Assembly (NCBI GenBank): GCA_024742395.1
Contig: JANSYO010000047.1
Coordinates: forward strand, 1-32,042
Direction: 5' to 3'
Source: Cytophagales bacterium
Lineage (GTDB): Bacteria; Bacteroidota; Bacteroidia; Cytophagales; Spirosomataceae
DNA: 32,042 nucleotides
Shown here: in pieces, positions 16,341-24,500 of the stretch
Layout of the letters: each line of letters begins with the position of its first letter
How positions within the stretch are numbered: the stretch's first letter is position 1
Made by a program: the position numbers and the translations under genes
The notes under the pieces: model-generated
What the model saw: only the letters and a program-made list of their open reading frames with translations
Told to the model about the DNA's origin: nothing
The model's database searches: none

Positions 16341-18437
16341 ATGAACCAACAGCTACAAATCAACATAATCCCGCTAAATCCCAAAGAAGAAGAACTCACA
16401 TTCCATTTCCTGACCCACAAACCGGATCATGAAACCTACTCCCCAATTCATAAAAATGATATTGGAGATCAGCTTTTTGAAGTTGTTAACGAAAGTGATC
16501 TGGAGCATGGCAATTGGCTTTATACCAACTTCGGTGAACCTCAGGAAGGCTCTATCGCACTCAAACTGAATTTAAAAGAGCATCCATATTTTGCACTTCA
16601 CTATTTCCGTCATGTTCTTCGGGAGCATTTTAGAAATGGAGCTGCCATCATGCACCGCAATTTCACAAAAGACATAGAGTTATGGTATGAGGCCAAGGAG
16701 CAAAACAACCAGAAATATACCTTGTATTATAAGTTTACATTAAAAGTACAGCACGCTTATATTACAGAAGGCCCTGAGCTTGTTTTCTCTTTTGATGGCA
16801 CCAGTAAAGTATTAAAGAAAAGTCTGGCTGAGATAAAAAACTTCAATACCCGACTTTATCATTGGATAGCCTATAAAAGTCGTTTGTATGAATACAATTA
16901 CATGCCTGAAGAAATCAAGAATGACTTACAGAATGCTTATCCGGTGCTCTCCAATACATTAAAACCTTTTTTTGAGATTGCTTTCGATTCTCCCGATCTC
17001 AGAAATCGCTACCCAAAGTACAAGAGAAATCTTGACGGTTTTGCAGTAAAATATTTGTCGCATCCACACCTTAAAGAGGTATTGGGTATAATTCCAAAAA
17101 TGACCTCAATTGAAGAAGAGGGGCAAATTGATAAAATCTCAGACCTTTCTTATGACCTGGAATATGGGAAAGATCGTTTTGGCAACAGATACACCGGCCG
17201 TGACCCCAAGAAAGATTTTAAAAAATACAAGGCTTACCGGCCAGTGCCACCACCCAATACAGTTAAGTTCTTTTTCATCTACCAGAAAAATCAGAAGAAC
17301 ACGGCTGTTAAAACACTATATAATTTCCTAAAAGATGGATATAAGCATGACCGCTGGCCATTTCCACCGATGGAGGAATACATCAGTCAGCCATTTCAGC
17401 TTGATCTGGATGCTAATATTGAATTTGAAAACATTGACACCGCTTTTGAGACTATCAGAAAGGCAGTAAGAACATTGAACAAGGAGCCCGAGACCCGTTA
17501 CATGGCTTTATTTGTTAACCCTGTTCTCAAATTATCTCAAAATACTGATCATGTAAACATTTATTACCGAATTAAAGAGGTTTTGCTTAGAGAAGAAATT
17601 GCTTCGCAGGTAATTAAGGCGGAACATTTGTGGCAAAATGGTAAACCAAACGATTTCTTCAATGCTTTCTTACCACATATTGAAGTCGCTATGTTAGCAA
17701 AGTTGGGCGGTATACCCTGGCGTCTTAAAAGACCTTCTACCAATGAGTTAATAGTAGGCGTAGGAGCCTTCTACAATATAGACCGTAAAACCAGATTTGT
17801 TGGCTCGGCTTTTTGCTTCAATAATGAAGGTATTTTCAAAGGATTTGAGTGTTTCAAATCTACAGACGAAATCGCCCTGGCAGGTTCTATACGCGAAGCG
17901 GTAGGTAAGTTTATTGCAGCAAACTATCAGGCCGATAGACTCATCATTCACTTTTACAAAGCAATATCTAAAAACGAGCTTAGGCCAATAATGGCTACAT
18001 TAAAAGCCTTAGGTCTGCCTATTCCGGTAATCATTATCACCATCAACAAAACAGAAAGTGCAGATGTAATAGGATTCGATACTTTGTCACCAAACCTGAT
18101 GCCCCAGTGTGGAACTTATATAAAAGTTGGTAGAAATCAATACCTGCTTTATTGTAATACACGCTATGGTGCAAACTCTAATCCATCAGCCAAAGAATAT
18201 CATTTCCCAATCAAACTTTCTATTTCCTGCACTACAGAAGACTATTTCAAAGACCCGGAAGTCATAAAAACTCTTATAGATCAGGTTTATCAATTCAGCA
18301 GAATGTACTGGAAAAGCACCGACCAGCAGAGCCTACCAGTAACCATAAAGTACCCTGCAATGGTGGCCAAAATATATCCTTATTTTAAAGACCCTAAGCT
18401 TCCTGAGTTTGGTAAAGAGACGCTTTGGTTTTTGTAA
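16341..18437 (+). CDS. prokaryotic Argonaute, long type, catalytically inactive (long-B pAgo-like)
   Basis: A 698-aa MID-PIWI protein. The MID region shows YYRIKEVLLREEIASQ and then AKLGGIPWRL (about 453-462), the K...Q...K set used to hold a 5'-phosphorylated guide. The PIWI core follows: VGVGAFYNIDRKTRFVGSAF near 470-490, LIIHFYKA near 534, and the C-terminal VYQFSRMYWKS...LPVTIKYPAMVAKIYPYF typical of pAgo ends. Two catalytic Asp positions are lost: where active PIWI domains have IGIDxG this has VGVGA, and the RDG-like Asp after HFYK is missing. Thus slicing is not expected. The N-terminal part (1-300) is long and lacks an obvious PAZ. It should detect invading DNA by guide and activate the adjacent nuclease. 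It ends the defence block, before an 11-bp-stem hairpin. Confidence 0.9.
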   Translation: MNQQLQINIIPLNPKEEELTFHFLTHKPDHETYSPIHKNDIGDQLFEVVNESDLEHGNWLYTNFGEPQEGSIALKLNLKEHPYFALHYFRHVLREHFRNGAAIMHRNFTKDIELWYEAKEQNNQKYTLYYKFTLKVQHAYITEGPELVFSFDGTSKVLKKSLAEIKNFNTRLYHWIAYKSRLYEYNYMPEEIKNDLQNAYPVLSNTLKPFFEIAFDSPDLRNRYPKYKRNLDGFAVKYLSHPHLKEVLGIIPKMTSIEEEGQIDKISDLSYDLEYGKDRFGNRYTGRDPKKDFKKYKAYRPVPPPNTVKFFFIYQKNQKNTAVKTLYNFLKDGYKHDRWPFPPMEEYISQPFQLDLDANIEFENIDTAFETIRKAVRTLNKEPETRYMALFVNPVLKLSQNTDHVNIYYRIKEVLLREEIASQVIKAEHLWQNGKPNDFFNAFLPHIEVAMLAKLGGIPWRLKRPSTNELIVGVGAFYNIDRKTRFVGSAFCFNNEGIFKGFECFKSTDEIALAGSIREAVGKFIAANYQADRLIIHFYKAISKNELRPIMATLKALGLPIPVIIITINKTESADVIGFDTLSPNLMPQCGTYIKVGRNQYLLYCNTRYGANSNPSAKEYHFPIKLSISCTTEDYFKDPEVIKTLIDQVYQFSRMYWKSTDQQSLPVTIKYPAMVAKIYPYFKDPKLPEFGKETLWFL

Positions 18438-18439
18438 GC

Positions 18440-18480
18440 TTGCAAACTTTGCAATGTTGCAAATCTGCAATAGTTCGCAA
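18440..18480 (+). repeat. five GCAA repeats every 8-10 bp after the Argonaute stop
   Basis: TTGCAA occurs at 18440, 18449 and 18457, with TGCAA at 18466 and CGCAA at 18476, giving a run phased at about one helical turn. It lies just downstream of the Argonaute stop. It may be protein-binding repeats; the function is unknown. Confidence 0.4.
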
Positions 18481-18501
18481 ATTTTGTCGCTCTTAAAAAA
18501 A

Positions 18502-18533
18502 GAAAGGCTCGGTTCATTACGCCCGAGCCTTTC
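18502..18533. terminator. 11-bp stem hairpin downstream of the Argonaute gene
   Basis: GAAAGGCTCGG and CCGAGCCTTTC form a perfect 11-bp stem around a 10-base loop. An A-tract precedes it on the plus strand, so it is an intrinsic terminator mainly in minus orientation (followed there by TTTTTTT). On plus it has only a weak U-tract. It could also serve as a bidirectional stop between the island cargo and the metal block. Confidence 0.6.
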
Positions 18534-18597
18534 CCGCTACTAAATCCACACAACTTTGATTAAAGATATAAATTATCCTGAAAATAAATGCAGTGAA

Positions 18598-18726
18598 ATA
18601 AAATTTCCAGTTTTGTATTGCTTGGTTATTAGGTCTCGCCTTCGGGTTCGCCTTTTGTTTCGTCAGGCATAAAAATGCTTTTAAAAAACACGAAGGCTAT
18701 CTTACCTCTGAAACTGGCAATTTTAT
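18598..18726. repeat. imperfect 16-bp inverted repeat bounding a 129-bp segment
   Basis: ATAAAATTTCCAGTTT at 18598-18613 is matched by AAACTGGCAATTTTAT at 18711-18726 (15 of 16 paired). The segment between holds a second weak inverted pair (GCCTTCG/CGAAGGC) and a GCAT-AAAA-ATGC hairpin. It resembles a small MITE-like element or a structured non-coding insertion, without a gene. I see no clear target-site duplication. It abuts the Argonaute remnant. The rest of 18437-18990 holds no other gene. Confidence 0.45.
18610..18620. other. candidate attR-like sequence GTTTTGTATTG
   Basis: This 11-mer is an exact match to GTTTTGTATTG at 3715-3725 in the mnmE 3' end, and lies just after the defence block. 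The next eight bases match the mnmE copy at only 3 positions, so the right junction may be degenerate, or the match may be chance. It overlaps the left arm of the inverted repeat. Confidence 0.35.
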
Positions 18727-18737
18727 AAACAAGAAAT

Positions 18738-18912
18738 GAATTAATTGACCAGGTATATCAATTCAGTCACATGTACTGGAAATCGGTTAGCCAATAGAAT
18801 CTTGAATATTCCGGTTACTATCAAATACCCCGAAATGGTAGCCGAAATTTTTTCTAATTTCGAAGGCTCAGAAATCCCGGAGTTTGGGAAGAGTAATTTG
18901 TGGTTTTTGTGA
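18738..18912 (+). pseudogene. remnant of a second Argonaute 3' end
   Basis: The translation reads ELIDQVYQFSHMYWKSV, then has a stop at 18795-18797. After a +1 frame change it continues with IPVTIKYPEMVAEIF, then PEFGKSNLWFL and a stop at 18910-18912. This aligns with the last about 55 residues of the intact Argonaute (LIDQVYQFSRMYWKST..., VTIKYPAMVAKIY, PEFGKETLWFL) but is diverged at many positions, so it is not a recent tandem duplication. It is the tail of another, related Argonaute, with the rest deleted. Confidence 0.9.
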
Positions 18913-18953
18913 GCTTACTAATGCATGTTAACAATTCATTAGCTATTCATAAA

Positions 18954-18985
18954 TTTGATTACTCACTTTGGATTTAGTATTTTTG
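18954..18985 (+). promoter_or_regulatory. Bacteroidota-type promoter for the Cys-rich secreted protein
   Basis: TTTG at 18954-18957 and TATTTTTG at 18978-18985 are separated by 20 bp, the standard -33/-7 arrangement of Bacteroidota sigma promoters. The ATG at 18991 follows at once, implying a near-leaderless transcript. Confidence 0.6.
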
Positions 18986-18990
18986 TTTTA

Positions 18991-19395
18991 ATGAGATTCT
19001 CAGCAGCAAATATTCTAGCTATAGTTTCTTTACTTCTGATAGGAAGTTTTTCCATACCGGCGTACGCATGTGGGAAGAGCATGGAGAAGAAAGAAATGAA
19101 ATGCTGCATGAAGTCTGATTCCAAATCCGGTCATGCTGATCAGAAATGCTGCTGTAGTTCAGAATCCGCTAGTGAGCATTCTGATAATCAAAATCATGAT
19201 GATGGCTGTGGAGATAATTGTCCAGACTCTGGTTGTCATTGCTCTTCCTTTAACCATATAGCCGGTATTTATTCACTTACTGAGGAGCTAATTGAAACAG
19301 AAATTTCGATTTCCTTTACTACTCAATTTCCAGAGGTGAATTCATCACCTAAAGCCGCTTTTATTTCTTTCTGGCAACCTCCTAAAATAGGTTAA
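18991..19395 (+). CDS. Cys/His-rich secreted metal-binding protein (hypothetical)
   Basis: Starts at the ATG at 18991 (134 aa), not the TTG at 18955 that overlaps the -33 box. An N-terminal hydrophobic signal segment (ANILAIVSLLLIGSFSIPAYA) precedes a mature region very rich in Cys and His, with CCMKS, KCCCSSES, DDGCGDNC and GCHC clusters. It has about a dozen Cys in 60 residues, suited to binding copper or similar soft metals. The C-terminal half is ordinary, ending FWQPPKIG. I do not recognise a named family. It leads a block of copper genes on the same strand, so a metal-binding or sensing role in the envelope is likely but inferred. Confidence 0.75.
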   Translation: MRFSAANILAIVSLLLIGSFSIPAYACGKSMEKKEMKCCMKSDSKSGHADQKCCCSSESASEHSDNQNHDDGCGDNCPDSGCHCSSFNHIAGIYSLTEELIETEISISFTTQFPEVNSSPKAAFISFWQPPKIG

Positions 19396-19470
19396 TTAAA
19401 ATTTCGTGGGATAACTGTGCTCACACGTTTCCAGTCAATTTTGGAGACATTTATTAATCTATTTTATAAC

Positions 19471-19492
19471 ACTTTGGATTTTATTCCAAAGT
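19471..19492. promoter_or_regulatory. dyad ACTTTGGA-N6-TCCAAAGT upstream of the copper genes
   Basis: Perfect 8-bp arms around 6 bp, ending 16 bp before the DUF3347 gene start. It is a good operator shape for a metal-responsive or other regulator of the downstream operon, or a transcript hairpin. No regulator gene is in the window to assign it to. Confidence 0.45.
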
Positions 19493-19508
19493 CAAACTCA
19501 TATTCATT

Positions 19509-20027
19509 ATGAAATCCGGAAAGATTTTTTCAACAGCACTTATTGTGCTTCTAATAAACTCTATTTCTTTATCATTTGCTTTTTCAGAACTATCAGAAAC
19601 TCCTTTAAAGCAGGTTTATCTCAGCTATTTTGAACTTAAAAACACTCTGGTAAACAGTGATAAGACAGAAAGTTCATCTAAGGCAGAAGTATTACTTTCA
19701 TCATTTGACCAGGTTGATATGAAGACACTTTCTCATGAATCACACATGGTGTGGATGAAAGTATTACCTGTATTGAAAAAGACAACCTCTGCCATAAATT
19801 CTTCAAAATCTATTGAGGAACAACGAAGCCATTTTTCTAAATTATCCGACAATCTGTACATAATACTTAAATCGGATAAACAGGCTCAAAAGACCTATTA
19901 TCAATTTTGTCCGATGGCAAATGATGGTAAGGGAGCCAATTGGCTTAGCGAATTCTCAGCCGTAAAGAACCCCTACTTTGGTTCTTCTATGTTGACCTGC
20001 GGAAAGACAAAAGAAACCTTAAATTAG
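19509..20027 (+). CDS. DUF3347 envelope protein (stand-alone, CusB-tail type)
   Basis: A 172-aa exported protein with a signal peptide (about 1-25) and the DUF3347 pattern. That pattern is an N-terminal helix (LKQVYLSYFELKNTLV), a mid-section of helices, and the signature YYQFCPMANDGKGANWLSE then NPYFGSSMLTCG at the C-terminus, with the Cys pair. In Bacteroidota this domain usually forms the C-terminus of CusB-type membrane-fusion proteins or stands alone next to copper exporters, where it probably binds copper through its conserved Cys/Met. Here it lies just before a multicopper oxidase and CusA. No CusB is in the window, so this may supply the periplasmic metal-binding function. Confidence 0.87.
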   Translation: MKSGKIFSTALIVLLINSISLSFAFSELSETPLKQVYLSYFELKNTLVNSDKTESSSKAEVLLSSFDQVDMKTLSHESHMVWMKVLPVLKKTTSAINSSKSIEEQRSHFSKLSDNLYIILKSDKQAQKTYYQFCPMANDGKGANWLSEFSAVKNPYFGSSMLTCGKTKETLN

Positions 20028-20055
20028 TAGGTACCCCCTACCCTGAAAGAAGAGT

Positions 20056-21501
20056 ATGGAAAGGGCTGAGTTTCTCCGTAAACTTGGTTTTGGCTCGCTT
20101 ATGGTTGCAGCAGGCCAAAGCCTCATTTCATGTATGCATGGAATGGATATGAATGTAGTGCCTTCGCAATTAAATGAAGGTCAGTTTCTTAATAAGCTCC
20201 CGGTTCCGGAGACCATTTACAGTGGTTCTGAATTATTGGCTCAAAATGCCATATCTAAACTGGATGCAATAAAAGAATCCAATGTACTCGGGTATCATGC
20301 TGGAATCTTAGGTCCTACAATTAGAGTTAGGTCTCAGGATTTGTTTTCGCTAAAGTTTCGAAATGGCCTTTCAGAGAAAACCAACATACACTGGCATGGT
20401 CTTTTAACGCCAGACACAATGGATGGCGGCCCAGACCTACGGATTAATGCCAATGCTGAATTTGAATATAATTTCAAAATAAATCAGGGTACAGGTACAA
20501 ACTGGTATCACCCACATATTCATCAAAATACTGCCAGACAGGTTGTCAATGGTTTGGCCGGCCTGTTTATTGTTGAAAGTGATTTAGAAAATCAGCTGAA
20601 TCTACCTCATGGAGATTTTGAGATTCCAATTGTCATTCAAGATAAATTAATTTCATCAGACGGGAACATAATTTATAATCCTGATATGATGCAAACCATG
20701 ACTGGATATTTGGGTGACACCCTGCTGGTGAATGGTATAAAAAGTCCGTTCATTGAAGTCAGTCAAAACCTTTATCGTCTTAGGGTTCTTAATGGCTCTA
20801 ATGCCAGAATCTACAACTTAACTTTAAGCACAGAATCCACTTTCCATATCATTGGTGCAGATAGCAGTCTTCTTGAAATTCCTGTTGAAGTGAAGTCAGT
20901 TTTACTTGCTCCCGGCGAAAGGCTTGATCTTTTAGTAAACTTCAATTCCGCAAGCGTAGGCGAAAGGATCTTTCTCAGAAGCGAAACGTTCTCTGGAATG
21001 GGTGATGCTCAAGGTAGCCAGGCTTTCAATATATTACAATTCAAGGTCACCAGTGGGGTTAAAATGGAGTTTAGTATCCCGGAAAAGCTCTTAACCTTAT
21101 CTAATATCGGAGCAGAAACAGCTCTAAGAACTTTCAAATTAACAATGACGATGGGCTCTATGAATGCCATGCATAGAATCAATGGCAAATCATACAACAT
21201 GAATCGCATTGATGAAACAGTAAAACACCTCGATACAGAAATTTGGGAGTTTGATAATTCTTCAGGAGATGAGCCTCATCCCATGCATATCCATGGCGTA
21301 CAGTTTAAAATAGTCAGTAGAACGGGCAAACAAAATACAATACAACCTCATGAGAGAGGTCTTAAAGACACTGTTTTGGTAGGACCAGGAGAAAAGGTCC
21401 AGGTAAAAATGAAATTTGAGCTGAAGGGCAAGTTTGTCTTTCATTGTCATAATCTGGAGCATGAAGATGATGGCATGATGCTCAATTTTCAAGTCTCATA
21501 A
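20056..21501 (+). CDS. multicopper oxidase (CopA/CueO-like), lipoprotein
   Basis: A 481-aa three-domain multicopper oxidase. All copper ligands are visible: HWHG at 112-115, HPHIH at 152-156, HPMHIHG at 408-414, and HCHNLEH at 463-469 with an axial Met at 474 (DDGMM). It should oxidise Cu(I) to the less toxic Cu(II) in the periplasm. The N-terminus has a weak Tat-like start with a single Arg (RAEFLRKLGFG) and an ISC lipobox near residue 25, so it may be an anchored lipoprotein. It also contains a Met-rich CMHGMDMN segment just after the lipobox, often used in copper acquisition. Tandem position before CusA supports copper detoxification. Confidence 0.94.
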   Translation: MERAEFLRKLGFGSLMVAAGQSLISCMHGMDMNVVPSQLNEGQFLNKLPVPETIYSGSELLAQNAISKLDAIKESNVLGYHAGILGPTIRVRSQDLFSLKFRNGLSEKTNIHWHGLLTPDTMDGGPDLRINANAEFEYNFKINQGTGTNWYHPHIHQNTARQVVNGLAGLFIVESDLENQLNLPHGDFEIPIVIQDKLISSDGNIIYNPDMMQTMTGYLGDTLLVNGIKSPFIEVSQNLYRLRVLNGSNARIYNLTLSTESTFHIIGADSSLLEIPVEVKSVLLAPGERLDLLVNFNSASVGERIFLRSETFSGMGDAQGSQAFNILQFKVTSGVKMEFSIPEKLLTLSNIGAETALRTFKLTMTMGSMNAMHRINGKSYNMNRIDETVKHLDTEIWEFDNSSGDEPHPMHIHGVQFKIVSRTGKQNTIQPHERGLKDTVLVGPGEKVQVKMKFELKGKFVFHCHNLEHEDDGMMLNFQVS

Positions 21502-21513
21502 ACCATTTGAGCT

Positions 21514-24500
21514 ATGTTAAATAAGATAATTAAGTATTTCCTTTATAATAAATTAGTTACACTCCTTCTACTGTTGCTTGTCATCGGATGGGGTGTAATC
21601 ACTTCCCCCTTTGGTTGGAAAATTAGTTTTTTACCATCTGACCCCGTGCCGGTAGATGCGATTCCTGACATTGGAGAGAACCAACAGATTGTGTTTACGC
21701 AATGGATGGGGCGTTCACCGCAGGATATTGAAGACCAGATTACTTATCCGCTTACCACCTCTCTTTTAGGAATTTCGGGGGTTAAGTCAATCCGAAGCTC
21801 GTCTATTTTTGGGGTGTCCAGCATCTATATCATTTTCAATGAAGACGTTGATTTTTATTGGTCCCGCTCCCGAATATTAGAAAAGCTGAATTCTTTACCG
21901 TCTAATCTTCTTCCTGAAGGCGTTCAGCCTGCCCTTGGGCCCGATGCCACCGCTTTAGGTCAGGTATATTGGTACACTTTAGAGGGGCGTGATAAGACAG
22001 GGAAGCCCACAGGTGGCTGGGATTTGCATGAGATTCGTTCGGTTCAGGATTTTTACGTAAAGTATGGTCTGAACGCTGTGGAGGGGGTTTCTGAGGTAGC
22101 ATCGATAGGTGGCTATGTGCAGGAGTATCAAATCGATGTAAACCCGGACGCCATGCGAGCTTATGGCATACCCTTGCACAAAGTGATGCAGGCGGTTAGA
22201 GAATCTAACAGGGATGTGGGTGCGAAAACCATTGAAATTAACCGGGCCGAATACCTTGTTAGAGGATTGGGTTATATCCGTTCAGTAGAGGACCTGGAAA
22301 AAGCCGTGGTAGCAGTAAACCAAAACGTCCCTATTCGAGTCAAAGACATTGGGGTAGTGACACTGGGACCAGCCACCAGAAGAGGGCTTTTAGACAAAGA
22401 CGGTGCCGAAGTGGTAGGAGGAGTGGTAGTCGCAAAGTATGGGTCCAACCCTCTAGAGGTTATTAATTCCGTTAAAGAAAAAATAGGCGAAATTTCCAGC
22501 GGTCTGCCTAAAAAGACTCTTTCTAATGGTGTAGAGAGCCAATTGACCATCGTTCCATTTTATGACCGCACTCAGCTCATAGAAGAGACTTTGGGGACAT
22601 TGGAAGAGGCACTCTCTCTTGAAGTTTTAATCAGTCTCCTTGTAGTCATTGTCATGGTGCTGAACCTCCGGGCTTCCTTGTTGATTTCAAGTTTGTTGCC
22701 CATTGCTATTCTGATGGTCTTCATAGCCATGCGTTATTTTCATGTAGATGCCAATATCGTCGCTCTTTCCGGAATTGCGATTGCCATTGGCACTATGGTG
22801 GATTTGGGCATTGTACTTTCTGAAAATGTCCTGAAAAAAATGGAGGAAGCTCCGCCAGGCCAACCCTTAATTGCCACGGTTTATCAGGGAGCGGCAGAAG
22901 TAAGCTCTGCCATTGTTACAGCCGTAGCTACTACTGTGGTGAGTTTTGTTCCCGTATTTACCTTACAGGCCGCCGAAGGTAAACTCTTTACACCGCTGGC
23001 CTATACCAAAACCTTTGCACTAATAGCAGCATTGCTTGTGGCTTTGCTACTACTTCCCAGCTTTGCCCATTGGTTTTTTGGTGTTAAAATTAACAATGAA
23101 CGTCTTAAGAAGTACGGAACTATTTCCCTACTTCCGATAGGTCTCATCGCCCTTATCTTTGGGTATCTTCTTCCAGGAAGTATTCTGATTCTGTTCAGCT
23201 TGTTGGGAATCGCCAAAACCTACCTGGCTTCAAAAAGTTTTGCACAGTCTTCAGTATGGACCTTCATTTTTAAGCATGGCGAACTTCTGGTAACGCTCAT
23301 TGCGGTGGTATGGCTTTTAGCCAAATTTTGGTTGCCGCTGGGAGCCGGCACGTCGCTTTTTGTCAATTTCATTTTCGTGGCGATTATGGTTGGGGTAGTT
23401 CTGGCCATTTTCCTTCTTTTGGAGAAATACTACGTACCCATTTTAAGCTGGTGTCTGGAACATAAAAAGAGTTTTCTTTTAATTCCTTCTTTCCTGATTT
23501 TTCTTGGGGCAAATATATGGTTAGGTTTTGACAGCATCTTTGGGTTCATTGCCACAGGTTTTGAGCAAGTCAAGGTAGATGTTCGCAAAACAGCAGTTTG
23601 GTCTGGCATGAGCCACGCTTTCCCGGGAATGGGCAAGGAGTTTATGCCTTCTCTGAATGAAGGAAGTTTTCTCTTGATGCCAACCTCAATGCCCCATGCC
23701 GGGGTGGAGCAAAACCGTCAGGTAGTTCAGCAATTGGACATGCTTCTGGCTAACATCCCGGAAGTTGACCTGGCCGTAGGAAAAATGGGAAGAGCAGAAA
23801 CCGCTCTGGATCCGGCTCCGATTTCCATGTACGAAAACATCATCAATTATAAACCGGAATTTGCTGTAAATACCAAGGGGCACAGAGTACGGTTTCGTGT
23901 TGATGAATACAATAATTTTATTAGCTCACAAGGAGATACTTTATCAAATGAGGATGCTCTGCAGCAAGGCATTTCACCTTCCGATTTGATTATTGACCCC
24001 AAAGGAGAATACTTTAGAAACTGGAGGGAGCAAATCAAATCCAGTGACGACATCTGGAACGAGATAGTTCGGGTAACAAAAATCCCGGGCGTTACCTCTG
24101 CCCCACGACTTCAGCCCATTGAAACCCGTTTGGTGATGCTTCAAACTGGCATGAGAGCCCCGATGGGTATAAAAGTATATGGGCCCGATCTTCAAACTAT
24201 TGAAGGTTTTGGATTGCAGCTCGAGAACGTATTGAAGGAAGTACCTTCTGTCAAACAGGAAGCCGTTTTTGCCGACCGGATTGTGGGCAAGCCCTACATT
24301 CATATGAATATAAACCGGGAGGCCATTTCTAGGTACGGCCTCACCATCGAAGATGTTCAAAGAACCATAGAAACGGCTATTGGTGGTATGCAAATCACCT
24401 CAACGGTTGAAGGCAGGGAGAGATTCCCGGTACGGGTAAGGTATCCCAGAGAACTCCGGGATGACCCCGGCAATCTTAAAAAAATATATATTCCTACTCC

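Noticed and set aside
18502-18533. Hairpin as riboswitch or sRNA
   Set aside because: It is a simple perfect stem with a short loop and no conserved aptamer-like elements; a terminator explains it.
18955-18990. TTG start of the Cys-rich protein at 18955
   Set aside because: The TTG belongs to the -33 box of the promoter; the ATG at 18991 gives a proper signal peptide.
23974-24393. Long minus-strand frames inside cusA
   Set aside because: They are antisense to a strongly coding gene with clear RND motifs and show no motif or start context of their own.
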